DNA from: Planctomycetaceae bacterium
Lineage (GTDB): Bacteria > Planctomycetota > Planctomycetia > Gemmatales > Gemmataceae
Assembly: GCA_013823135.1 (NCBI GenBank)
Contig: PNLP01000047.1
Span: forward strand, 1-54,094
Length of the DNA: 54,094 nucleotides
Direction of reading: 5' to 3'
In this document: positions 32,556 through 40,980 of the stretch, piece after piece
How positions within the stretch are numbered: position 1 is the first letter of the stretch
Layout: each line of letters begins with the position of its first letter
Position numbers and translations under genes: made by a program
The notes under the pieces: generated by a model
What the model saw: the letters and a program-made list of their open reading frames with translations, nothing else
Database searches by the model: none
Told to the model about the DNA's origin: nothing

Positions 32556-32986
32556 TCAGGCTCACCTCCGCTTGTTTGGCGGTTCGCAATTCACACCCAT
32601 CTTGCACGAGCGTTCACGGGTTGTCCAGCAAACGCAGTTCGGTTGGGCGAAGTGCGACCGGAGTTTTGGTTTTGAGCCGCGGATGCGGCGACGGAGTGTA
32701 GCCAGGGGTGCAGCGAACGAAGTGAGCAAACCCCTGGTCCGGGGCTTCTGTCGTCCTTCCGGGGCTTTGACCCTTGGTAGGCCGTCGCTTAAGTGAAATG
32801 ATTCCAGAATGGTTCCGGACGTGGGTTGTGCAGATCGCCCGGAATCATTTTTCATCTTTGACAATCGCCAATCGTTCATTCCGATTCCGTCATTCATCGT
32901 GTTTCATCCGTGTTCATCCGTGGCTACTCTTCTTCTTCTCTCACTCCGATAAGATGATCGCGTCCCAGGGCTCCGAGGTGCAGAGC
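32556..32986. other. Intergenic region with repeat fragments
   Basis: No gene is supported here. It holds a segment reading GGGGTGCAGCGAACGAAGTG, part of an imperfect repeat with CCAGGGG/CCCCTGG ends (about 32700-32738). It also has an inverted pair AATGATTCC/GGAATCATT (about 32799 and 32844), and a solitary tandem-unit arm near 32898-32930 (CATCGTG, CATCCGTG, CATCCGTGG) like the outer arm at 18895-18928 but without its partner. These look like remnants of the palindromic elements found elsewhere. Confidence 0.5.
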
Positions 32987-34009
32987 ATGCGGAAGGTCGT
33001 TTTTGTTCAGGGTGGCGGCATTGGGCTGGATCAGGAAGCGTCGATCCGGCGACTGTTCGAGGCCGCAAAAGCCGAGATCGAGTTCGAGGTCCACGTTGCG
33101 GGTCGGGCCGCGCTCGACCAGGCGCGTGACGCCTTACCCAAAGAGACGTTCGACGCCGTGAAGGCGTGCGGCGTGGCACTCAAGACGAAACTCCTTCAGC
33201 CGAAGGGGGCAGGCACGCCAACCGCTCACGGCCCCACGGTTCCCACAAACTTCAACGTCGCCTTCCGTCGCGGGTTGGGGCTGTACGCATCCGTGCGGCC
33301 GGTCCACAACATGCCGGGAATTAAGAGCCGCTTCACCGACGTGAACTTCCTGCTGGTTCGCGAGATCACCGAGGATATGTACACGGCCAGCGAGCACGAG
33401 ATCGTGCCGGGCGTGGTACAGAGTTTCAAGATCGTCACCGAAGTCGCGTGCATGCGGTTCTTCCGGCTGTCGTTCGAACTTGCACGGAAGACGGGCCGCA
33501 AGTCGATCCACTGCATCCACAAGGCGAACATCCTGAAGATGGCCGACGGCCTGTTCCTCGATTGCTTCCGGACGGTGGCCAACGAATTCACGGACATCGA
33601 ACCCAAGGAATTGATCGTCGATAACACCTGTATGCAACTCGTCAGCCGCCCACAGCAGTTCGAAGTGCTCGCGGCCGGGAATATGTACGGCGATCTGCTC
33701 TCGGATCTCGGAGCGGGTCTGGTCGGCGGCGTGAGTTGCACCGCGGCCATCAACCACGGCATCGGCGTGAAGGTTTACGAGGCGGTCTATGGCGCGTCGC
33801 ACGAGGCCGTGCCTCGCAACACGGCCAACCCACTGCCACTGATCCTACCTGCGATGGAGTTGCTGAAAGACCTGGGGGAAACGACCGCCGCCCAGCGCAT
33901 CCAAAAGGCTGTGGAATCCGTGCTGATCGAGGGCACTATCCGCACCCGCGACATCGGCGGCACCGCGAGCACGACACAGTTCACCGATGCCATCATCGCG
34001 AAGATGTGA
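32987..34009 (+). CDS. Divergent isocitrate/isopropylmalate dehydrogenase paralogue
   Basis: The 340-residue protein clearly shares the fold of the gene at 25580 but has unusual changes. The N-terminal GDGIG becomes GGGIG (VVFVQGGGIGLDQEAS), and the substrate Ser is Asn (TNFNVAFRRGLGLYASVRP). The NAD loop HGSAPDIAGKG is replaced by YGASHEAVPRNTANP. The catalytic Tyr (VREITEDMYTASEHE), Lys (CIHKANILKMADGLF) and metal Asp residues (VDNTCMQL, NMYGDLLSDLGAGL) remain. It may use another substrate or cofactor or act in regulation. It heads a co-directional run with DUF4058, MgtC and PSD1 genes. The ATG at 32987 is chosen because similarity begins there; an ATG at 32954 is possible. Confidence 0.72.
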   Translation: MRKVVFVQGGGIGLDQEASIRRLFEAAKAEIEFEVHVAGRAALDQARDALPKETFDAVKACGVALKTKLLQPKGAGTPTAHGPTVPTNFNVAFRRGLGLYASVRPVHNMPGIKSRFTDVNFLLVREITEDMYTASEHEIVPGVVQSFKIVTEVACMRFFRLSFELARKTGRKSIHCIHKANILKMADGLFLDCFRTVANEFTDIEPKELIVDNTCMQLVSRPQQFEVLAAGNMYGDLLSDLGAGLVGGVSCTAAINHGIGVKVYEAVYGASHEAVPRNTANPLPLILPAMELLKDLGETTAAQRIQKAVESVLIEGTIRTRDIGGTASTTQFTDAIIAKM

Positions 34010-34019
34010 AAGGAGAACC

Positions 34020-34712
34020 ATGCCATTACTCGACCACTTCCGACCGCCGTTGAGTGGTCGGCGGCACTGGCATTCGTTCCACAACTCGTGGGCAACGTAC
34101 CTCGCTGCTGATCTCAATCGACGGTTGCCAGCGGGGTATTTTGCCGAGGCCAACGTGCAATTCGGCATCGAGATCGACGTGGCGACGTTCGACGAAGCTA
34201 ATACACCCCTCGCTGGCGGCTGGAACCCGCCCGCACCCACGACCACGATCCCCTATGCTGTGACAACGGATCAGATCGAAGTGTTGGTCTACCAGCAGGA
34301 AGGTGGGCCACAACTTGCGGGTGCCGTGGAGTTCGTCAGCCCCAGCAACAAGGACCGTGCCACGGCTCGCGATGCATTCGTGTCGAAGTGTGTGTCATAC
34401 CTGTCGCAGTCGATCGGACTGTTGATGGTCGATGTCGTCACCGATCGGCACGCGAACTTGCACGCCGAGTTGCTCGCACGGCTCGGCAGCCCACACGCGA
34501 CGACCGAGCCCGAACTGTACGCCACCGCGTATCGGCGAGTCGTGCACGAGAAAACGCAAGGCGTGGATGTGTGGCTCGAATCGCTCGCCATCGGGCAACC
34601 ACTGCCGACGCTTCCGCTCTGGCTTCCTCACGGGCTCTGTCTTGAGGTGGCGCTGGAAGAATCGTACACCCGAACGTGCCACGAACAGCGTGTCATCCCG
34701 AACGGGGCGTGA
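34020..34712 (+). CDS. DUF4058 family protein
   Basis: The 230-residue protein starts MPLLDHFRPPLSGRRHWHSFHNSWATYL, followed by LNRRLPAGYFAEANVQFGIEIDVATFDE, a Pro-rich VALNPPAP-type linker, QIEVLVYQQEGGPQLAGAVEFVSPSNKD with a conserved E-x-VSPSNK core, and IGLLMVDVVTDRHANLHAELLA. This matches DUF4058, common and multi-copy in planctomycetes and cyanobacteria. The ExxSPxNK arrangement hints at a PD-(D/E)XK-like nuclease fold related to Uma2, but activity is unproven. AAGGAG lies 5 bases before the ATG, 10 bases after the previous stop. Confidence 0.8.
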   Translation: MPLLDHFRPPLSGRRHWHSFHNSWATYLAADLNRRLPAGYFAEANVQFGIEIDVATFDEANTPLAGGWNPPAPTTTIPYAVTTDQIEVLVYQQEGGPQLAGAVEFVSPSNKDRATARDAFVSKCVSYLSQSIGLLMVDVVTDRHANLHAELLARLGSPHATTEPELYATAYRRVVHEKTQGVDVWLESLAIGQPLPTLPLWLPHGLCLEVALEESYTRTCHEQRVIPNGA

Positions 34713-35428
34713 ACCCGGAGTCCGCGTTGGAACTGCTTGAATTCGCCGGGAACGTCGGTCTCGCGTTGCTTCTCGGCACCATCATCGGAGCCGAGCGGCA
34801 ATGGCGTCAGCACCCGGCCGGGTTGCGGACCAATGCCCTCGTTGCGGTCGGTGCGGCGCTGTTCGTGTCCCTCTCGCGATTGATGGTCGACACCAATAGC
34901 CCCACTCGAATCGCATCGTACATCGTCAGCGGAGTCGGGTTCCTGGGTGGTGGTGTCATCATCAAGGAAGGGGCGAACGTCCGCGGGATCACGACAGCCG
35001 CGACGCTCTGGTGTTCGGCAGCGGTCGGGACGCTCGCCGGAGCCGGCTTCGGTGGGCACGCGACGATCGGAATGGGATCTATCCTCTTCATCGTAGTTGG
35101 CCTTCGTCATCTCTCGAAGGGGATCGACGACATCCGGAGGCAGCGTGCCCTCCAGGAAGGACTGTACCGCGTGCGAGTGGCTTGCGATGCTAAAGAAAAC
35201 GCGGTCGTCCGCACGGCCCTCGTCCGACACGCGAATGGTCACCCGGGGATGGCGCTTACAGGAATCACTGCCCGAAAGAAGAAGGGCCGCAAGCGGATGT
35301 CCCTGGTCGCGGACATTCACGCCGAAGCAGCAGACGACAAGGACGTGCAAGAGATCGTGAACCGCTTGATGATCGAACCCGGTGTGTCGGCAGCGAGCTG
35401 GGAAAAACTGCCGCCCGCACCCGAGTAA
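34709..35428 (+). CDS. MgtC/SapB family membrane protein
   Basis: The 239-residue protein has four N-terminal membrane helices with the MgtC signature: NVGLALLLGTIIGAERQWRQ, GLRTNALVAVGAALFVSLS, ASYIVSGVGFLGGGVIIKEG and GITTAATLWCSAAVGTLAG. A soluble C-terminal ACT-like domain follows (about 155-239). MgtC proteins act in magnesium and phosphate homeostasis and modulate the F-ATPase in pathogens; the role in free-living bacteria is unsettled. The GTG start at 34709 overlaps the DUF4058 stop (GTGA). It is followed after 12 bases by the PSD1 gene, so the run is probably one transcript. Confidence 0.85.
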   Translation: MNPESALELLEFAGNVGLALLLGTIIGAERQWRQHPAGLRTNALVAVGAALFVSLSRLMVDTNSPTRIASYIVSGVGFLGGGVIIKEGANVRGITTAATLWCSAAVGTLAGAGFGGHATIGMGSILFIVVGLRHLSKGIDDIRRQRALQEGLYRVRVACDAKENAVVRTALVRHANGHPGMALTGITARKKKGRKRMSLVADIHAEAADDKDVQEIVNRLMIEPGVSAASWEKLPPAPE

Positions 35429-35440
35429 AAGGGGTAGGCG

Positions 35441-38383
35441 ATGCGTTGGATCATCGTGGTCGCCGCTGGCATGGTCACGCCCGCCGTTCACGCGGCGGAT
35501 GCCCCGGACTTCAACCGCGACGTGCGGCCCATCCTGTCGGCACGCTGTTTCAAGTGCCACGGACCCGACGACGCGGCTCGCAAGGCGAAACTGCGACTCG
35601 ACACGCGAGAAGGTGCCGAAGCCACGCTCGGAAAAGTCGATGATAGCGAGTTCGTGCGCCGCATCTTCGCGACCGACGACAAGGAGATCATGCCGCCACC
35701 CGCGGTCAAGATCCCACTGACCGCGAAGGAAAAGGAAACGCTCAAGGCGTGGGTCGCCGCAGGCGCGAAGTACGAATCGCACTGGGCGTTCGGACCGGTT
35801 GTGCGCCCGAATCCGCCAGTTAGCCGCGACCCGAAGGGGAGCGTGAATGCCATTGATGCATTCATCCGCGCCAAACTCGACAAAGAAGGTCTCACGCATT
35901 CCCCACCAGCCGACAAGCCCACGCTCATTCGCCGCGTCTACCTCGACCTCATCGGCATTCCGCCAACGCCCGAGGAAGTCGATGCATTCGTGAAGGACCC
36001 CGCTGGGGACGCCTATGAAAAGCTCGTCGAGAAGTTGCTCGCCTCTCCGCAGTACGGCGAACGCTGGGCACGCAAGTGGCTCGACCTCGCCCGTTACGCC
36101 GACACCAACGGCTACGAGAAGGACCGCCGGCGTTCCATCTGGCCGTACCGCGACTGGGTCATCAAAGCGATCAACGACGACATGCCGTTCGATCAGTTCA
36201 CGATCAAACAACTCGCGGGCGATCTTCTCCCGAATGCGAACCCAAGCGACCGCATCGCCACGGGCTTTCACCGCAACACGATGCTCAACGAGGAAGGCGG
36301 CATCGACCCGCTGGAGTTCCGCTATTACGCCGTGGTGGATCGCGTCGCCACGACGGGCACGACCTGGCTCGGCCTCACCACCGGCTGCGCGCAGTGCCAC
36401 ACGCACAAGTTCGACCCAATCACGCACACGGAATACTTCCGCCTGTTCGCGTTCTTGAACAACGCCGACGAACCCGAGATGTCCGTACTCACCGCGGAGC
36501 AACTGAATAAGCAGCGAGAGATTGAGGCGAAAGTGCGGGTTCTGGAGATGCAACTCGCCACGAAGTTGCCGGCTGAACAGCGCGACAAACTGTTCGCGGG
36601 GTGGCTTACCGCTGAACGCAAGACCGCGGTGAAGTGGGACACGCTGCGACCCACGAAGCTCGACGGCGGACCGAATTCGAAACTTGCTATCCTCGAAGAC
36701 GGTTCCATCCTCGCCAGCGGCGACGCGATGAAGCACGACATCTACACGCTCACGCTCACCGATCTTCCGGCGGGGACGACGGCCATCCGGATCGAGGCGT
36801 TGCCACACGAATCGCTTCCCGCGAATGGCCCGGGTCGCGCGTTCTACGAAGGCCCAAAGGGCGACTTCCTCCTCGGCGACATCTCGCTGATAGCGGACGA
36901 CAAGCCGGTGAAAATCGCCAGCGCCACCGAGGCACCCGCGCGTCCGAAAACCCCCGCGATGAAGGCGCTCGATGACAACACGCAAACCGGCTGGGCGAGC
37001 GCCGGGAACGAGGGGAAGCCCAGCTACGCCGTGTTCGTGCTGGAGAAACCGCTCACCGCGAAGACTGCGAAGTTGAAGCTTGTCTTTGAACGGCACTACG
37101 CGGCGAGTTTGGGCCGATTCCGCGTCTCGGCCACGACTGTTGATGGAGCGAAGGCCCGCGAGTTCCCCGGCGAAATCGAGGCCATCCTCACGATTCCCAC
37201 TGAGAAACTCACCGCAGAACAACGCGAATCGTTGCTCCGGCACTGGGCGAAAGTTGCTCCCGAGTTGAAGGCAGCTCGCGACGAGATCGACGCTCTCCGC
37301 AAGCAAATCCCCGCACCGCCGACCACACTTGTGATGCAAGAACGCCCCGCGGATAATCCCCGCACGACGTTCCGCCATCACCGCGGCGAGTTTCTTCAGC
37401 CCAAAGAAGCGGTCGAGCCCGGCGTGCCGTCGTGGTTGCCGCCGTTGCCGAAGGATGCACCCGCGAATCGCCTCACGTTCGCCAAGTGGCTCGTCTCCAA
37501 AGAGAACCCACTGACAGCGCGAGTGACAGTGAACCGTCACTGGCACGCCTTCTTCGGCCGTGGCCTCGTTCGGACGCTCGACGACTTCGGTTATCAGGGC
37601 GAAGCCCCGACACATCCCGAGTTGCTTGACTGGCTGGCGAGTGAGTTTGTCGAACGTGGTTGGTCCGTGAAATCGCTTCACCGCCTGATCGTGACCAGCG
37701 CCACATATCGGCAATCGTCGCGGGTACCGCCCGTACTGCTCGCCAAGGATGCCGACAACAAGTTGCTCGCACGCGGGCCACGGGTCCGGCTCGAAGCCGA
37801 GCAGATTCGCGATTCCGCACTGAAAGCCGCCGGGTTGCTCTCCGCAAAGATGTACGGCCCGAGCGTGTTCCCGCCGCAGCCAGCCGGGGCCACCGATGTC
37901 TCTTATGGCAACTTCCAGTGGAAGGTGAGTGATGGCGAGGACCGTTATCGCCGTGGGCTCTACACTTTCGCCAAGCGGACAGCCCCCTATGCGATGGCCG
38001 GCACGTTCGACGCACCCAGCGGTGAGGCGTGCATCGCTCGCCGCGAGGTCACGAACACCGCGCTACAAGCGCTCACCATGCTGAACGATGCGGTGTTGCT
38101 GGAAGTAGCTCAGGCGCTCGCGCGGCGAACGATCGAGCAGAAGGGGAAGCCCGAGGAACGTGCCGCGTATCTGTTCAAGCTGTGTCTCGTCCGCACGCCG
38201 AGTGCCGAGGAAGTGGCCCGGCTCGCGCGATTCTACGAGGCTCAGCGGGCACGGTTCGCGATTGACCCGGAACGTGCCGACGCGGTTGCTGGAGCGGGGA
38301 ACGGCCCTGCCGCCGAGCGTGCCGCGTGGACAGCCACCGCACGGGCGATTCTGAATCTGGATGAGTTCGTGACGAAGGAGTAA
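35441..38383 (+). CDS. Planctomycete PSD1 cytochrome c protein (DUF1549/DUF1553)
   Basis: The 980-residue exported protein has a signal peptide (MRWIIVVAAGMVTPAVHA). A cytochrome c-type haem site follows: C36, C39 and H40 in CFKCHG, within the PSCyt1 domain. DUF1549 spans about 140-350 (IDAFIRAKLDKEGL, RRVYLDLIGIPPTPEEVDAF, RWARKWLDLARYADTNGYEKD). A middle domain is of the jelly-roll type. DUF1553 lies at about 680-960 (RLTFAKWLVSKENPLTARVTVNRHWH, LDDFGYQGEAPTHPELLDWLA, KSLHRLIVTSATYRQ). Such proteins are hugely expanded in planctomycetes and often pair with DUF1501 sulfatase-like genes; none is next to it here. The function is unknown, with redox or polysaccharide processing proposed. AAGGGG precedes the ATG. 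Confidence 0.93.
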   Translation: MRWIIVVAAGMVTPAVHAADAPDFNRDVRPILSARCFKCHGPDDAARKAKLRLDTREGAEATLGKVDDSEFVRRIFATDDKEIMPPPAVKIPLTAKEKETLKAWVAAGAKYESHWAFGPVVRPNPPVSRDPKGSVNAIDAFIRAKLDKEGLTHSPPADKPTLIRRVYLDLIGIPPTPEEVDAFVKDPAGDAYEKLVEKLLASPQYGERWARKWLDLARYADTNGYEKDRRRSIWPYRDWVIKAINDDMPFDQFTIKQLAGDLLPNANPSDRIATGFHRNTMLNEEGGIDPLEFRYYAVVDRVATTGTTWLGLTTGCAQCHTHKFDPITHTEYFRLFAFLNNADEPEMSVLTAEQLNKQREIEAKVRVLEMQLATKLPAEQRDKLFAGWLTAERKTAVKWDTLRPTKLDGGPNSKLAILEDGSILASGDAMKHDIYTLTLTDLPAGTTAIRIEALPHESLPANGPGRAFYEGPKGDFLLGDISLIADDKPVKIASATEAPARPKTPAMKALDDNTQTGWASAGNEGKPSYAVFVLEKPLTAKTAKLKLVFERHYAASLGRFRVSATTVDGAKAREFPGEIEAILTIPTEKLTAEQRESLLRHWAKVAPELKAARDEIDALRKQIPAPPTTLVMQERPADNPRTTFRHHRGEFLQPKEAVEPGVPSWLPPLPKDAPANRLTFAKWLVSKENPLTARVTVNRHWHAFFGRGLVRTLDDFGYQGEAPTHPELLDWLASEFVERGWSVKSLHRLIVTSATYRQSSRVPPVLLAKDADNKLLARGPRVRLEAEQIRDSALKAAGLLSAKMYGPSVFPPQPAGATDVSYGNFQWKVSDGEDRYRRGLYTFAKRTAPYAMAGTFDAPSGEACIARREVTNTALQALTMLNDAVLLEVAQALARRTIEQKGKPEERAAYLFKLCLVRTPSAEEVARLARFYEAQRARFAIDPERADAVAGAGNGPAAERAAWTATARAILNLDEFVTKE

Positions 38384-38396
38384 CCGTTCGCCAAAG

Positions 38397-39329
38397 TCAC
38401 TCGTCCACGTCCCAGATCACGATGTCGCCCTTGTCGCCGCCGGCCGCAGCGAGCATTCCATCGGGGCTGACCGCAACCGCCTTGAGGCGACCCAGTTGCC
38501 AGGTGAAGCGTCCAACCCAGTTCCAGCTTTCGGTGTCGAAGACATGAACGGTCGTGTCGTTGCTCGTCGCGTAAAGTCGGCTACCCGAAGGGTGATAGGC
38601 CAAAGCCGTAAACTGTTTGCGGTTGTCGTTGGTGATACGTCGCGGGGCACCGAGCGATCCCACATCCGGCACAGGCCACACAAGCAACGTCATGTCGTTG
38701 AAGCCAACGAGTTGCCGACCATCGGGCGAGAATAACAACGGTTCGGCGTAGTTATAGGGGTAATCGCCGACGCCGCGGATCACACCGGTCGCGGCATCTC
38801 GCACCTCGACTCGCCGCGGCCCTTGCTGCCATTTCTCCCCAACCGCAGGTCGCGTGAGCATGGCGAACTGGCGGCCATCTTCCGAGAGCGTGACGCTTTC
38901 AACCGCCAGTTCCGCAGTGGAAATGGACCAGGAGCGAATCCACTCGTCGCCAATAGAGCGCCAGCCGTTCAAACAATAATCGGGCAGGCCGTGCTGCGAT
39001 ATAACCCGTGATCCATCTGCGCTTTGTGCGACACCGTGTGTGTTCTTCATCACCTCGAACGACGTGTTCGACATGGCCCGTTCATCACGGTCGTACACCC
39101 GACGAGCAGCGGGTTCGAGCCAGCCGAGCCAGCGGTTGTCGGTTGAGAAGCCCAGCCCGCCGCGATACTCGCCTTCCGTCTCCAACCTCACGGGAACCGT
39201 GGCAGCGGCCTCCAGGTTCCACAGGTAGACCCCGTCGAAATCGGCCGTGACGGCGGCAGCCAACGCCCGCCCATCCGGGCTAAACGCCAGGTCCAACACT
39301 TCGCTTTCAGCAGCCTTCAGCACACGCAC
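38397..39329 (-). CDS. WD40-repeat protein
   Basis: The 310-residue protein starts at GTG and consists of beta-propeller blades with SPDG turns: LDLAFSPDGRALAAAVTADF, VTLSEDGRQFAML, PLLFSPDGRQLVGF, ALAYHPSGSRLYATSNDTTVHVFD, and VAVSPDGMLAAAGGDKGDIVIWDV. About six or seven blades are visible, so it may form a complete propeller with no other domain and no signal peptide. It is convergent with the PSD1 gene, 13 bases away. It is probably a protein-binding scaffold; the partner is unknown. Confidence 0.82.
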   Translation of the reverse strand: MRVLKAAESEVLDLAFSPDGRALAAAVTADFDGVYLWNLEAAATVPVRLETEGEYRGGLGFSTDNRWLGWLEPAARRVYDRDERAMSNTSFEVMKNTHGVAQSADGSRVISQHGLPDYCLNGWRSIGDEWIRSWSISTAELAVESVTLSEDGRQFAMLTRPAVGEKWQQGPRRVEVRDAATGVIRGVGDYPYNYAEPLLFSPDGRQLVGFNDMTLLVWPVPDVGSLGAPRRITNDNRKQFTALAYHPSGSRLYATSNDTTVHVFDTESWNWVGRFTWQLGRLKAVAVSPDGMLAAAGGDKGDIVIWDVDE

Positions 39330-39466
39330 ATCGGTTCCCCCATTCCCGTAGCAACCTCAATAATAACGGGTTGCGTCCGAAGCGCGAGAGGTGGTTGAGC
39401 AGTGAAGGCCAGACTGGTGAGACGGACCTGCCGTGAGCGCGGGTTGTCGCGGTCGTGAGAAGCCGA

Positions 39467-39844
39467 TTATGCCGGCGACGGCCCCGATAGCTCGCGAGCG
39501 TCGAGCCACGCGAGCACTTCGTCCGTGGCGTCCACGCCGCCGGTCAGGTTCACCCACACGGCACGCGGAGTGAAGATGAGCCCCCATGGGACGCCCCACG
39601 GACCGAGCAAAACTGCCGCAAAGGCGTACCAGATGCCGCGAAGGTAGCGTTCCTGCCACGACTGCGTGAGATACACCGCGGACTGCCGGCGAATGGTGAA
39701 CACCAGAGCCGAGATGCAAACCTCGAAGCGAACGAGCCGGGCACCGTCGGCGACACGGGCGCGGATTTCCTCGGGGAATAGCGCGCGCGACCCTGCCAGC
39801 GGAATGAGGTTCGACACCGGGGGAATTGCGTGCGTGGGTTCCAT
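39467..39844 (-). CDS. Small membrane-associated hypothetical protein
   Basis: The 125-residue protein begins MEPTHAIPPVSNLIPLAGSR. It has RLVRFEVCISALVFTIRRQSAVYL and one or two hydrophobic segments (YAFAAVLLGPWGVPWGLIFTP), then a hydrophilic end (DATDEVLAWLDARELS). The ATG at 39844 is taken because further upstream the frame runs into the palindrome at 39916-39982. I do not recognise the family. Confidence 0.6.
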   Translation of the reverse strand: MEPTHAIPPVSNLIPLAGSRALFPEEIRARVADGARLVRFEVCISALVFTIRRQSAVYLTQSWQERYLRGIWYAFAAVLLGPWGVPWGLIFTPRAVWVNLTGGVDATDEVLAWLDARELSGPSPA

Positions 39845-39915
39845 GCGAATCCTAAAATACGGATGTGCCGCCCGTTCCGACATCCCGATAGCACTCCGGT
39901 TATGTGCGTATGTTG

Positions 39916-39982
39916 GGTTTGGTGGCACAGGCCTCTGGCCTGTGCACGGCAATCACAGGCCAGAGGCCTGTGCCACCAAACC
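39916..39982. repeat. Perfect palindrome, 29 bp arms
   Basis: The arm at 39916-39944 (starting GGTTTGGTGGCACAGGCC) and its exact inverse at 39954-39982 surround a 9-base loop. It lies between divergent genes (39467-39844 and 40018-40884), in the shared upstream region. The arm itself has an inner repeat (ACAGGCC, TCTGGCCTGT). I recall the same GTGGCACAGGCCTCTGGCC text in other planctomycete genomes. Confidence 0.9.
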
Positions 39983-40017
39983 AAGATGCGAACAACCGGG
40001 ATCATCCCGAGAACCCC

Positions 40018-40884
40018 ATGTTCACCCTCTTCCTTGCCTCCATGCTCGCCGCACCGCCGGAGGCCGCGACCCACGAGGCCAACAACCCATTGTTCAAGTC
40101 GCTGCTAGAAGACGGACTCGCTGTTGGTGGTAAGGACAAGGTGAAGTTCCCCGCACCAACCATGCCCGACGGACTCGATGGCCCGAAACAGAAGGCCATC
40201 ATCAACGCCCTCATCGCGGACGACTACAAGTTCGACAACTTCACCGATAAATCGGTCGTCGCTCCACAACTCATCAAACTCCGGGACGAAAAGGGTGGCG
40301 ACCCGAATGCCCCAGCCCGCGGCGTGGACGTTTGGTTCGTCGTCTACGGCGATGTCAAATCACTCGACGACGACAAGTTCCTCGATCGCGTGATGAACTC
40401 CGGGCGAGGGAACGGACAGGCCAAGGGACTGACCGCGGCCGACCTGATGAAACGCAAGATCGTTGTCGCGGACCCCAAGAAGGAAGGTTTCGGCCACCTG
40501 GAGTTCGACTTTCTGGAGAAGGTTCACCTCAGGGCAACCGGCCGCAGCATGTGGACACGCACAGCCGACTCCGTGGTGGTGGCCGGCGAGATCGACCCAC
40601 GTTTCGCGGGCGACCCCGATTTCCCGAACCAGTGGCAGTCGATCATCAAGGGCGGAGCCGCACCGAACTTCGGACCAGCGAATCCGTGGGCGGGTGCGGC
40701 TTTCTATCTGAAGATCACGAAGCTGGCGGAACCGACCGAGGCGTTGTTCTGCGAACAGCACGTGATCTTCGTGGAACCTCAGGGCTGGTTCGCCGGCGCG
40801 AACCTGCTGCGTTCGAAACTCCCCGCCGCGGTGCAGATCAACGTCCGCAACATGCGGAAGGAATGGGCAAAGATCGAGAAGTGA
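40018..40884 (+). CDS. Exported protein of unknown function
   Basis: The 288-residue protein starts MFTLFLASMLAAPPEAATHE, a short signal-like segment. Mature features are ALIADDYKFDNFTDKSVVAPQ, ARGVDVWFVVYGDVKSLDD, KEGFGHLEFDFLEKVHLRATG, DSVVVAGEIDPRF, AFYLKITKLAEPTEALFCEQHVIF and LLRSKLPAAVQINVRNMRKEW near the end. I remember similar proteins only from planctomycetes. No catalytic motif is seen. A periplasmic location is likely. It is followed by a palindrome and the convergent hisG. Confidence 0.68.
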   Translation: MFTLFLASMLAAPPEAATHEANNPLFKSLLEDGLAVGGKDKVKFPAPTMPDGLDGPKQKAIINALIADDYKFDNFTDKSVVAPQLIKLRDEKGGDPNAPARGVDVWFVVYGDVKSLDDDKFLDRVMNSGRGNGQAKGLTAADLMKRKIVVADPKKEGFGHLEFDFLEKVHLRATGRSMWTRTADSVVVAGEIDPRFAGDPDFPNQWQSIIKGGAAPNFGPANPWAGAAFYLKITKLAEPTEALFCEQHVIFVEPQGWFAGANLLRSKLPAAVQINVRNMRKEWAKIEK

Positions 40885-40896
40885 TGGACATTCCTG

Positions 40897-40959
40897 GTCC
40901 GAGCCCGAGCGCCAGGCGAGGGGCAACGCTTTACCCTCGCCTGGCGCTCGGGCTCGGAC
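40897..40959. repeat. Perfect palindrome, 26 bp arms
   Basis: Arms 40897-40922 (starting GTCCGAGCCCGAGCGCC) and 40934-40959 are exact inverted copies around an 11-base loop. It lies between convergent genes, 12 bases after one stop and 21 bases beyond the hisG stop, where it could end both transcripts, although T runs are lacking. Confidence 0.9.
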
Positions 40960-40980
40960 TCGAACCACGGACGCTCGACC

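Noticed and set aside
34628..37714. A 1028-codon open frame on the minus strand
   Set aside because: It lies antisense to the well-supported MgtC and PSD1 genes, is Arg/Gly-rich and has no family likeness; high GC bias keeps antisense frames open.
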